A DNA stretch of 64,000 nt, from positions 141,739,956 to 141,803,955 of the forward strand of contig NC_092861.1 in the NCBI RefSeq assembly GCF_032062135.1. The letters are read 5' to 3'. Positions within the stretch are counted from its first letter, which is position 1, and each line of letters opens with the position of its first letter. Below the pieces are notes generated by a model. The model saw only the letters and a program-made list of their open reading frames with translations. It did no database searches and was not told the origin of the DNA. Of this stretch, positions 46,303-55,811 are shown piece after piece. The position numbers were made by a program, and so were the translations under genes. Origin of the DNA: Pyxicephalus adspersus. Taxonomy: Eukaryota; Chordata; Amphibia; Anura; Pyxicephalidae.

Positions 46303-46602
46303 NNNNNNNNNNNNNNNNNNNNNNNNNNNNNNNNNNNNNNNNNNNNNNNNNNNNNNNNNNNNNNNNNNNNNNNNNNNNNNNNNNNNNNNNNNNNNNNNNN
46401 NNNNNNNNNNNNNNNNNNNNNNNNNNNNNNNNNNNNNNNNNNNNNNNNNNNNNNNNNNNNNNNNNNNNNNNNNNNNNNNNNNNNNNNNNNNNNNNNNNNN
46501 NNNNNNNNNNNNNNNNNNNNNNNNNNNNNNNNNNNNNNNNNNNNNNNNNNNNNNNNNNNNNNNNATAGATAGTGGATAGATAGATAGATAGACTGGATGG
46601 GT
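45862..46602. repeat. (GATA)n array with assembly gap
   Basis: Long GATA/TAGA array with GGGATGGA and AAAGGATA interruptions. A run of N at 46303-46564 replaces 262 bases, so the true length is unknown. Long frames of Tyr-Leu-Ser-Ile repeats on the minus strand are artefacts. Confidence 0.97.
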
Positions 46603-47063
46603 AGATCTCTCGCTTTCTCTCACTCTTGGAGGATCCAAAATGAACCAATAGGATATCTATAGACAAATGCTTTAAAACATGATTTTTCTTAATTAGGGAG
46701 ATGTATGGTTGTGCCACGGCCTTTACCGTCTATAAATAAAATAGAATTAGAGCAGGAGAACAAGGCCAGTTCAGGGCAGTTACATTCCTTCTATGAACAT
46801 TTTGCCTATCTGATAAATCCTGATTTCTTTATATTACAAATTCCTTTTTTATTAAATTGCTCATTTTCTCTCTATCCTTACATACCACCTCCTCCCCTTC
46901 TTCAGTTTGTAAATCTGTTATGAATTATCAGTCTAGTTGGAGATGATATCTTCTTGTTGTTTCATGTTTATATTAGACTAATGCTGTCTTGTAACGTAAT
47001 CTAATTTTCCAGGTTTTAGCTCTTTTTCTTCACTTAGCGAAAAGGGTAAAAGTGTGTACTAAA
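46603..47063. other. Intergenic, unrecognised
   Basis: No gene or repeat recognised. Confidence 0.5.
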
Positions 47064-47286
47064 GGCCTGATTTATTAAAGCTCTCCTAGGCTGGAGAGAA
47101 TACACTTTCATTGATGAAGCTGGGTGATCCAGCAAACCTGTAATGGATCTAGTCCAGGATTCAAAACATTTGCTTGCAAATAGCAAATGACTTTTAAGAA
47201 ATCCATTTCAGGTTTGCTGGATCACCCAGCTTCACTGATGAAAGTGTATTCTCTCCAGCCTAGGAGAGCTTTAATAAATCAGGCCC
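47064..47286. mobile_element. Foldback (palindromic) MITE, intact
   Basis: The left arm GGCCTGATTTATTAAAGCTC and the right arm ending AGCTTTAATAAATCAGGCC are inverted for about 90 bp each. The words GGTGATCCAGCAAACC and GGTTTGCTGGATCACC occur at mirrored positions around a short centre with CATTTGC/GCAAATG. It has no coding capacity. Confidence 0.88.
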
Positions 47287-47366
47287 GAAGTGTTAAATCT
47301 CCAAAATATATTTATTTATTTTTTTAATTTATTTTTTTCACTTTTTAAAGCTGTGGAGAAATGTTA

Positions 47367-47803
47367 GGCTGTACATACACACTAGAATTTTATCAATGGA
47401 AACAATCTTTTCCTTTGCAACATTAGAACAAACAAGCTATACATACAGATCCATTCAGGTTTGTGGAGAGGGGAGGGAAGGATGAGCAAAGGTCACCCCA
47501 CTGTGTTCTCCTTCAAGTACAGCGGTTGTCCCAGCTCAGGCATTCATTTATCGATCCCCCTGAATAGATTAAAAAACGAGATTGGGGGCAACTCTACCCA
47601 CACTAGGACAACAATTATCTAGTACATAGCCCTAGATTTTTGCCACCCGAGATTAATGAAAATGTAGCTTTTGTACAGCTGTCCTCTCTGATCTGACCAA
47701 CTTCGCTTTTCCTCTCCATAGAATGAACAGGGCTCTTTTTACAGCAATTGTTTCTGTAAATGAAAACTAATAATCATTTCCAATGAAAGGTCTTTATGTA
47801 GCC
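47367..47803. mobile_element. PIF/Harbinger-like MITE, diverged long copy
   Basis: TTA GGCTGTACATACACAC is at the left and TTTATGTAGCC TAA at the right. The middle is longer and diverged, including what look like two family segments. Confidence 0.5.
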
Positions 47804-47806
47804 TAA

Positions 47807-49280
47807 GGCCTTGCATCACAAGGCGCTGGACGCCATCTTCTTTCCTCTTGGCCATCTTGATTGGCCATTCCAGGATGACATAACTTTGTGCAGTCATTAT
47901 GGATTTAATTCATTCCCGGCACGTGCAAGGAAGCCGGAATTGCTGGGTTTCACTGGCAACCAACACTGCGCTGCACATGTGCAATCATGGCAGGTAAGAA
48001 CAAGATCACCAAAAGGGAGAAGAGGCATAAGAAGTCAATCAGTTGTGCTGCAGTGCAAGGAGCAGAAAATGAGCCCATGGATCTGCTGCTTCTCTTTACT
48101 TGTCTATTCACATAAAGGGGGTAGGGAGAAGACTTCTAATGCTCTTTAGCTGCAACAGAGAATAATCAGGTCTTCTCCTGGGTGGCAGTACTATGTAAAT
48201 CCCAAAGTCAGTTGGACAGAAAAACACATTTTTGGCACATAAAACAGGTTCATTGTATATATTTCTTCTACATTTATATATATATTTATTTATATATTTG
48301 CTTGGAGTTCAGCAATTGTATGGTCAACTATTGTGATATCACAAATCTTTTGTTTATTTCAAACATCTGCCTAACGTGTTTATTCAGTGTTTTCCATCAT
48401 CTCTGTATTCTGCAGGGGTGCATACAGATCAGTGAATAATTCAGCGAAATCTGAAAGCAGTACATTTATCTTCTGTAAAAGTATGCCAGTAAAAGTCCCA
48501 TGGAGGGGAGGCTGAAATGCAATTTGCATGAAGCTTATGATTGCTGTAAACAATTTTTCATCAGTGTTATAAAAGAACATCGATCACCAGTGCTTTTTGA
48601 TCCATATAATTAACTTTAGATTCCGGTTTGGGAAAACTGTGCTCCTGTTATCGAAGTCAAGGGAATCATGTGGGAAAAGACATTGTACAGACCAGAGATC
48701 TCCACAAAGGACTTTTAGAGGTATATAGATCTCAACAAAGAGAAAGAAGTTTTTCTTAAATACCACCACCACCAAGATTCGACATAAGCAGAGTAATCTC
48801 TGAAACTATAACTTGGCCATTGGAATTTGGAATTTATCTTCTTCGCCTTCCTCTACTTAAATCTAACACCAAAATAAACCCATAAGGTATAGGTCCAGGG
48901 GAAACTCCCCCTCCTCTCCTGTGAAATGACCACAAAAGGTTGTGAAATAATCTGACAATCGCAATCGGTCATATCTTATTTCCTTTTGAGGAAGCCAGAA
49001 AGGGAAAAACGTGTCAGAACTGGGATCCCTGACCCAGGATAAAGATAACGATCCTTTGTACATAATTGTTCTAAAATATTGTGACCAACCAAAAACTTGT
49101 ATATATATGTTTTTTTTCCTTTTTTTATATTTATTTATTATATTTATACAAAAAGTATGTACAATATTTATCTGCAAATAAAAAACAAATTGCCATAAAA
49201 AAAAAACACTTTTTTGAACCTGTTTCAAAAACTTGTTTGGTTATAAAATTTTAAGGAGTGGCAAAAAAACAAAAAACATA
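47807..49280. other. Intergenic, mostly unrecognised
   Basis: The segment 47809-48150 resembles the interior of the TTAA MITE family (GGACGCCATCTTCTTTCC, CACTGCGCTGCACATGTGCA) without clear ends. The rest has no recognised feature apart from short TA runs near 48265 and 49100. Confidence 0.45.
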
Positions 49281-49282
49281 TA

Positions 49283-49437
49283 CAAATAAGGAGGACTGTG
49301 AGTCCCTTTGGGGGACAGCTAATGACATGACTATGGACTTTGTAAAGCTCTGCATAATATGCAGTGCTATATAAATATTGGATAATATTATTAATATTAT
49401 TAATAATATTAATAATAAAAATAATAATAATAAAGGA
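49283..49437 (+). mobile_element. SINE family A, tail fragment
   Basis: From GGACTGTGAGTCCCTTTGGG, through AATGACATGACTATGGACTT, to GTGCTATATAAATATTGGAT and a long AAT/ATT tail. Confidence 0.8.
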
Positions 49438-50268
49438 GGGGGAAAGTGTCAATGTTGAATCTAACTCACTGAATTCAGGACTGGGGTGTTGCTAGAATTG
49501 TCAAGGGCACTGCAAGGGGTACACACTTATACAACACACATAGCATGTGAGTGTGAGGTTTTTGAGAACCTGGGCCAACCATAGGCCCAGGGCCTATGTT
49601 AAAATATTTGGCCCAGAAAATATACTTTAATACTGTGCCACAAGCAAGAGTTTAACAAGCTGAAGGACGCATATAAAACCTCTGCACTATCATTTTTTAA
49701 ATCTGAAAGTTTTCTATTATAATACTTTTCTGTACATAGGATTTAGAGCTTACATTTTGTCTGGGTTAAAAGAGCCTCATGGAATAGTCACTTAGAAACT
49801 TAGAACACTTAGAAACCAGAAACTGTTGAGACAATGCACATTTTGGCTGGGAGTAAATAATTACTATTAACATAGAGGGTGGACATATGAAGGTGCAAAG
49901 TGTGTCAATGCACAGGAGCCTCCAACAAGGATCCACTCAGTGTCCCCAAGTCAGTTCGGCAGAGGGCCCCAAGTCAGTTCCGCGCAAAGGCCCATTGTTG
50001 ACTATGTCAGGGACAAATCCCCATCAAGCAAAAATCCCTTCCATGGCAAAACCTATTTGTAAAAATGACCATCATCCAACTCTGCACCCCTTGTCTATAC
50101 TTTATTCCTGTACTTTTCACTCAATCCTACTCTTCGAACATACCTGATCTCATACTTATCCACTAGTCAGCTCTGTACCTGTTGTCGTCCTGTCACCCCT
50201 CTTGTACTGCTCTGCACTTGCCTGGAACCACTATATTCAGCACCCAGTTGTGTGTCACTCACGCTTTG

Positions 50269-50341
50269 CACCCAACCTTACACCATTCAGCTTGGCACCC
50301 AACCTTACACCACTCAGCTTGGCACCCAATCTTACACCCAG
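50269..50341 (+). repeat. 27-bp tandem repeat, 2.7 copies
   Basis: CACCCAACCTTACACCA recurs at 50269, 50296 and 50323, within a wider stretch (50080-50580) rich in CAGCTCTGCACC-like words. Confidence 0.85.
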
Positions 50342-50639
50342 TGGTGGATGTAACAAGCAGTGTTTCCCCTGATGAACTGATTTATTGCCGCTGTGGGAGC
50401 CCTTGAGGAGGGTCTGGGACCCTCTTGCAGCTACACACTTTGCACCTTCCTATGTCCACCCCTGCTTTTATCACTCAGTTCAGCTCCAAACCTTACACCG
50501 CCCAGCACACATTCTTACAATGTTCAGATCTGAACTGCTCAGCTCTGCACCCACCCATGAACTGCTCAGCTCTGCATCATTTGTGAACTTGTTTTCCCTT
50601 ATAATAAAATTACATTGTAACTGGGGCTGGCGTCCATGC

Positions 50640-51240
50640 TGCTCCTGGCTTTTCTAACTGGAATTGGAGCCAACAGAGACAAAATGTTTTGCTTGATGGT
50701 GAGCAGCCTCTGCATTTGGATCACAAATCTAGAGATTTGGGCACATCCCATGGGTGCTAGAAAAACCACTGTTAAGGGGGATATGATCACCCTGTATAAA
50801 TATATGAATGGTCCATATAGGGAATGCCCGTCCCAATTATTCACTTTGAGATCATTACAAAGAACAAGAGGGCGCTCTTTGCGTCTGGAGGAAAAGAAGT
50901 TTAATCTCTGGATAAGGAAGGGATTCTGTGAAAATGTGGAATCGGCTCCTTTAGGAAGTAGTTTCAGCAACTACTATAGATTGCTTTAAGAAAAAGCTGG
51001 ATGATTTCTAGAAGCACAGAATATAACTGGGGATTAAGGCTTTAAAGTAAAGATAACAGAGACTTCTGATCCAGGGAACATCCGATTGCCTCATAGAATC
51101 AGGAAATAATTTTTTTCCTCTGTTGGAGCAAATTGTACCGGGGTTTTTTTTTTGCGTTCCTCTGGACCAACTATGTCCATAGGGTTTTATATCTGGGATA
51201 TGTTTATTTCAGCCTGACTAACTATGTAACTATGTACCAG
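50640..51240 (+). pseudogene. 3' end of a CR1/L2-like LINE
   Basis: The frame 50636-50989 reads GDMITLYKYMNGPYRECPSQ and later RTRGRSLRLEEKKFNLWIRK and GFCENVESAP. This resembles the C-terminal end of non-LTR reverse transcriptases (GDLIxxYKxxxG...RTRG...Fxxxxxx RxVxxWNxLP). The 3' UTR ends in CTAACTATGTAACTATGT, a short tandem tail. It is 5' truncated and has a frameshift near GSSFSNYYRLL. Confidence 0.55.
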
Positions 51241-51286
51241 CACAAAAAGTTGTATTAGGTGACAGGACCAATAGGTATTTGTGGGA

Positions 51287-51682
51287 CTTTATAGGGGAAC
51301 TAAAGCTAAGTCTAAACAGACTTTAAATTTAAACACGTATAAATACCCATATAGATTTATTTTAAGTTTTTATACAGACAAGAAAACACCCTGGCATAGA
51401 CTAGGCGTCAGGCGGGAGGCTCTTGGGTGCTCCTTCTGCGCATGTTCGAGCATCTGGGGCATGCGCAGAAGGAGCCTTTTTGTGAAAAGAGAAAATTTTG
51501 CCGATCTCATGCATGCACAGGAGATCAGCAAGTTTTTTTTCCAACCTATGTCACCCAATCTTGTGCCTGGGTCGGGTGACGTAGGAAGAAGGAGCAGTAA
51601 GAAAAGGCTACGAAGACGCCGCCCAGCGCGATGGCTCAGAGATGATTACCGGGATGACGCGCGACACAATGGAAGACACCTT
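51287..51682 (+). mobile_element. TTAA MITE family, CpG-rich copy
   Basis: The start GGGGAACTAAAGCTAAGTCT resembles the 9.2-kb family. The interior has TGCTCCTTCTGCGCATG and GCATGCGCAGAAGGAGCC, a perfect 16-bp inverted repeat (51429-51444 and 51460-51475) also partly present at 31.97 kb. The right end runs into a family-B repeat and is unclear. Confidence 0.55.
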
Positions 51683-51685
51683 CGG

Positions 51686-51850
51686 ATTAATATTAATAAA
51701 CAGGATTTATATAGTGCCAACATATTACGCAGCGCTGTACACTAAATAGGGGTTGCAAATGACAGACAGATACAGACAGTGATACAGGAGGAGAGGACCC
51801 TGCCCCGAAGAGCTTACAATCTAGTAGGTGGGGGAATTTACACACAATAG
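51686..51850 (-). repeat. Repeat family B, well preserved
   Basis: It runs from AATAAACAGGATTTATATAG, through TATTACGCAGCGCTGTACAC and GGGTTGCAAATGACAGACAG, to GAAGAGCTTACAATCTAGTA. Confidence 0.9.
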
Positions 51851-52120
51851 GAGGGGGATTGATCTGACTGCCCTGCGGGATTCTTCAATAAATATCCACT
51901 TACCCGTAAGTGGGTATTTTTTTTTAAGCACTTTTTAATGATTTTAGAGAAAATGGGGCCCTAGGTAACTATGAAGTGGGGCCCTAAATCTGCAGCATTT
52001 CAGCGTCTTGCGCCTCCTGCCATTCTGTCAATTGGGGCCCTAGAGAAGGTTGGGGTCTTGGGTAAATACCCAATATTCCACTCCTAATGGGGCCCTGCAA
52101 CCTATTGCTCCATGACAATG

Positions 52121-52134
52121 GTCTCTATGGCAAC
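52121..52134 (+). promoter_or_regulatory. RFX X-box-like site 1
   Basis: GTCTCTATGGCAAC fits the palindromic X-box GTNNCCATGGNAAC with one mismatch. Confidence 0.4.
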
Positions 52135-52369
52135 GACTTCCATGTTTACAGGCCTCTAAGTCCCCTTTTAGCACTTTCACATGACCCTTGTACGAATGAT
52201 ATATATCCGGCTAAAAATATTGCCCTATTGACCATTATTGCACCACATTGTGCTACAAATACTTCAAATGCCAAAAAACACAACCTAACAACCCATATTA
52301 CTATTTTTACATAGAATTTAGTGCTCTCCTTAGCCATTGGCTGAGCCTCTTGTTGATAAAGCGCCTTGA

Positions 52370-52383
52370 GTCTCCATGACAAC
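52370..52383 (+). promoter_or_regulatory. RFX X-box-like site 2
   Basis: GTCTCCATGACAAC fits GTNNCCATRNNAAC. It lies about 400 bp upstream of the ATG. Confidence 0.45.
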
Positions 52384-52429
52384 ACGGCCCGCCTTCCAAT
52401 ACTCAAGTTTATTTTTTTTAACCATGACG

Positions 52430-52437
52430 TTACGTAA
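52430..52437 (+). promoter_or_regulatory. TTACGTAA bZIP site
   Basis: The 8-bp palindrome is the optimal PAR-bZIP/NFIL3 (HLF, DBP, TEF, E4BP4) site and overlaps a CRE half site TGACG at 52425. Confidence 0.5.
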
Positions 52438-52660
52438 GAAGCGAAATCCCGCCCCTTTTTTAATGTGACTCTATGTTGCCCTCTACTGGCTAAGGATTGT
52501 AAATTCCTTCCAACTCCGGAACGATCTGGGAGCGAGCAGCCGTCACGGTAATCCCAGCGCGCTGATTGGTTGATCGGGCTGTCAGTCAGTGTCCGGCGCT
52601 CCGAGTGAAGAAGCAGTAACCGAGTCGCCGCCACAGGTCTCCCCGAAGAACGCGCGGCCC

Positions 52661-52678
52661 ATGGAGGCTTCACCGTGA
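52661..52678 (+). other. Upstream ORF 1 in the ppp2r5a leader
   Basis: ATGGAGGCTTCACCGTGA encodes five residues. It is in the same frame as the main ORF, and its TGA at 52676-52678 closes that frame, which supports 52772 as the true start. Confidence 0.55.
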
Positions 52679-52701
52679 CGGAAAAGTTTCCCCGGGGGAA
52701 G

Positions 52702-52734
52702 ATGGCGGGGGAAAGTGTGACGGAGAGCAGCTAG
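52702..52734 (+). other. Upstream ORF 2 in the ppp2r5a leader
   Basis: ATGGCGGGG opens a 10-residue frame ([10 protein letters not shown]) ending TAG. Its ATG lies inside the YY1-type AAGATGGCGG, and its context is GAAGATGG (A at -3, G at +4), a good Kozak context. It ends 37 nt before the main ATG. It is real only if the transcript starts upstream. Confidence 0.5.
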
Positions 52735-52771
52735 AAGGACCGGGAATCGTACACGTTTTCCTTCACTCGTC

Positions 52772-52919
52772 ATGTCGGCCATCTCTGCCGCCGAAAAAGT
52801 GGACGGCTTCACGAGGAAGTCGGTGCGGAAGGCTCAGAGGCTAAAGAGGTCGCAGGGCTCGTCACAGTTCCGCGGGCAGGGGCCATTGGTGGAGCTCTCA
52901 CCCCTGCCACCGCTCAAAG
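52772..52919 (+). CDS. ppp2r5a: ppp2r5a coding exon 1 (PP2A B56-alpha)
   Basis: The exon encodes [40 protein letters not shown] and ELSPLPPLK, then splits the next codon at G|gtgagg (phase 1). It matches the N-terminus of human PPP2R5A ([20 protein letters not shown] and QGSSQFRSQG), in which the next residue is Asp, fitting G|AT. B56-alpha is a regulatory subunit that directs PP2A to LxxIxE-containing substrates. This exon is the disordered, basic N-terminal segment ahead of the HEAT-like repeats. The start is set by an in-frame TGA at 52676. It is about eleven residues shorter at the N-terminus than human as I recall it. All later exons are outside the window. Confidence 0.93.
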
Positions 52920-52967
52920 GTGAGGCAGACCGGTGCTGTGCCTGCACCTGGAGGGGGAACAGGCTGC

Positions 52968-53760
52968 CTGGAGAGGGGGTATGAGGGGCTCTCGGTGCCA
53001 GGGAGGGGGTATGAGGGGCTCTCGGTGCCAGGGAGGGGGTATGAGGGGCTCTCGGTGCCAGGGAGGGGGGATGAGGGGCTCTCGGTGCCAGGCAACACCT
53101 GGAGGGGGTATGAGTGCTCTTAGTGCCAGGGAGGGGGTATGAGGGGCTCTTAGTGCCAGGGAGGGGGTATGAGGGGCTCCCAGTGCCAGGGAGGGGNNNN
53201 NNNNNNNNNNNNNNNNNNNNNNNNNNNNNNNNNNNNNNNNNNNNNNNNNNNNNNNNNNNNNNNNNNNNNNNNNNNNNNNNNNNNNNNNNNNNNNNNNNNN
53301 NNNNNNNNNNNNNNNNNNNNNNNNNNNNNNNNNNNNNNNNNNNNNNNNNNNNNNNNNNNNNNNNNNNNNNNNNNNNNNNNNNNNNNNNNNNNNNNNNNNN
53401 NNNNNNNNNNNNNNNNNNNNNNNNNNNNNNNNNNNNNNNNNNNNNNNNNNNNNNNNNNNNNNNNNNNNNNNNNNNNNNNNNNNNNNNNNNNNNNNNNNNN
53501 NNNNNNNNNNNNNNNNNNNNNNNNNNNNNNNNNNNNNNNNNNNNNNNNNNNNNNNNNNNNNNNNNNNNNNNNNNNNNNNNNNNNNNNNNNNNNNNAGTGC
53601 CAGGGAGGGGGTATGAGGGGCTCTTAGTGCCAGGGAGGGGGTATGAGGGGCTCTCGGTGCCAGGCAACACCTGGAGGGGGTATGAAGTGATCCCAGTGGC
53701 AGGGAGGGGGTATGAGGGGCTCTCAGTGCTGGGCAGTACCTGGAGGGGGTATAAATGGCT
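52968..53760 (+). repeat. 30-bp G-rich minisatellite with assembly gap
   Basis: Units of GGGAGGGGGTATGAGGGG followed by CTCTCGGTGCCA start at 30-bp spacing (ATGAGGGGCT at 52981, 53011, 53041, 53071). Some units carry an extra GGCAACACCTGGA segment. N at 53197-53595 hides 399 bases. The period is a multiple of three, so frames stay open on both strands, but it is intronic. Confidence 0.95.
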
Positions 53761-55780
53761 CTTACCACCTGTAGGGTATATACAGGGAACCCTTGGTTTC
53801 ATTAGTGAAATATTTTATTATTTTATCTGCTGGCCCCGCGCAGCTCCTCACTGTCACTCCATGTTTGGCAGCACATTCAGAATCCTCACATTCCGGGTTA
53901 TGAGAACCATGGAGGTTTCCATTACTGACCCCCCTATTAATATAGAATTACTCGCTGCATGCTATATACTGGCTGCTCTGCATTCCCGGGAAGCTGGGTT
54001 CAGATGGGGGTAACAAGGCATCCCCACCCTCTGATACCCCCCAATTTCTATACCCCAGACTTGCTAGATTCAGAGTAATATAACAAGACACCCCTGGGCC
54101 TCTAATACCCCCCTTTCTACATCCCAGACCTTCTGATACCCCCCTCCCCCTCCTCTAGTCACCCCCTGTGCTCCTCTTGTTACAATTATGACAGAATTGA
54201 GTATAGGGAGCATGTGACGATATTTTGGGGATAACACCGCCATGGCAGCTCCAGGCTCTGACAACATTGGATAGTTTTGGGCTGCCTATAACGCAGGAAA
54301 GGAGCTGCAGGGGTCACTAGAATGGTAGGTTTTTGGGGGGTTGGACCAGACTCTGAATGGGCTCTGTAGGGGTCCCTTAGGGACTTCTCCCTAACCTTGT
54401 TCTGCACAATGATTTACAGATAGTAAAACCTAATAGCCAGGCAATTTCAGAAAAATATCAGCAATGCCAGGTTTTTTATCCAGTTGGGGACAATTTTTAA
54501 TTCCGTGTATTCTATTTGTCGTGGTGACTACAGTCTTTGGTACAGATGGAAAATATGTTTAGAGTAGTCACAGGAACAGGAAGTGGCTGGGGAAATGTCC
54601 AGTGGGGACACCTGTTAGGGGCAAGGGAGGATTTCCTTTTGCATTGAATTATATAGCCATTTAAGGGTCAACCGTGGGGTAATGTGAGGGGGCAATTACC
54701 ATTTGACATTGATGTTGCAATAATCGCTTCTTAATGACTGGTATTTACTTCTGCCAGGAAGACACCACAGGCTGCATCCCCACCTTGGCTAACCTATTGA
54801 TAATGAAGGGGGGCAGGTAACAACCACCCATTTAAGTACCCATATGCTCCATTATGTAGTGGTGGCTGGAAGCTACATAGTAAATGCCCCTTTGGACTTA
54901 TCCTTTTGGGCAGTAGGTGAGGAGTCGTCGGGCATTTTTGTTCTGGGGGTAACTTTGAAAAAACGAAGGGTTTGCAAATAGACCCCTTGTGTATTCATGA
55001 ACGCTGGTGTTTTATTATGTGTGATATAAAGTAAGCAACTTTTACTTTTTTCAGTCTTTATCCCGGCTGTAAGCAATGCAGCTCTGCACAAAATCCAAAT
55101 AAAAAATGCAATTCTAGTGGATCTTGATGCATGCTTCCCCGCTTTTCATAGCATGTGGAAACATTAGGAGGGTACACGCTGCTACACAGGGTAATAGGAA
55201 AGACAAACTCCGGGGGTGTAGGATGGAGGAAACATTCCTGGCACTGACAGCTCCTGTGGCTAAGGTGAGGACGATACTAAGTGTCATATAAGTCCTGTAG
55301 GTAAGGTGAATGGGGGACACAGGCTGGATCTGCAGAAGGAAGGTGAATGGGGGACAAATACTCCATCCACACACAGAAATAATCTACTTTGAAGTTTTCC
55401 AATGACGAACTAAAAATCAAAAAATATTTCTGCTTTTGCACAGTTTTCCTTCATGTGATGTTACAGAGTTACATTTCTTTTTACTTGTTTGATCTGAGAT
55501 AAATGTCTGCTAATTGCTGGAACAGGATGTTTTTGTAAGCGCTGCTGAGAAAGTGCAAATAGGAGACGCAGCACTTTACTGCCACTGGGGATTGGTGTGT
55601 TATCTGCCGGTATACACAATTATTTTTGTATTGTATGAAACTTGTGCTATTATGCTTGTAAATGCTGCAGCAGTTCCTCTTTTTTTTTGTGGCTTGCTAG
55701 TCAGGTACTGAATGACGTTTTAGTTGTAGTAACTGCAGTTGTCTATGTTGTGAGTTTATAACTATTTGCAGGGAAGCAAA

Positions 55781-55811
<31 letters not shown>

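Larger units (their letters stand above)
52100..52771 (+). promoter_or_regulatory. ppp2r5a: ppp2r5a promoter region and 5' UTR
   Basis: CpG density rises sharply from about 52430 into exon 1, with no TATA box seen. Motifs in order are RFX-type X-boxes at 52121-52134 and 52370-52383, inverted CCAAT (ATTGG) at 52336-52340 and 52565-52569, TGACG overlapping TTACGTAA at 52425-52437, and AAGATGGCGG (YY1-type) at 52699-52708. The transcription start cannot be fixed from sequence. Housekeeping-type CpG-island promoters usually start within such an interval. Confidence 0.7.
52430..52960. other. ppp2r5a: CpG island over ppp2r5a exon 1
   Basis: Frequent CG dinucleotides, including GCGCGCTGATTGG, GTCGCCGCC and GAACGCGCGGCCC, contrast with the CpG-poor surroundings. 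Confidence 0.85.

Noticed and set aside
45862..46602. CRISPR-like array or other spaced repeat
   Set aside because: It is a simple tetranucleotide repeat without spacers, in a vertebrate genome.
45775..46717. 287- and 304-codon frames rich in Tyr-Leu-Ser-Ile
   Set aside because: They are translation of the GATA array and an N gap.
52834..54013. Frames of 152-322 codons around the minisatellite
   Set aside because: They are products of a 30-bp repeat (a multiple of three) plus N, inside intron 1.
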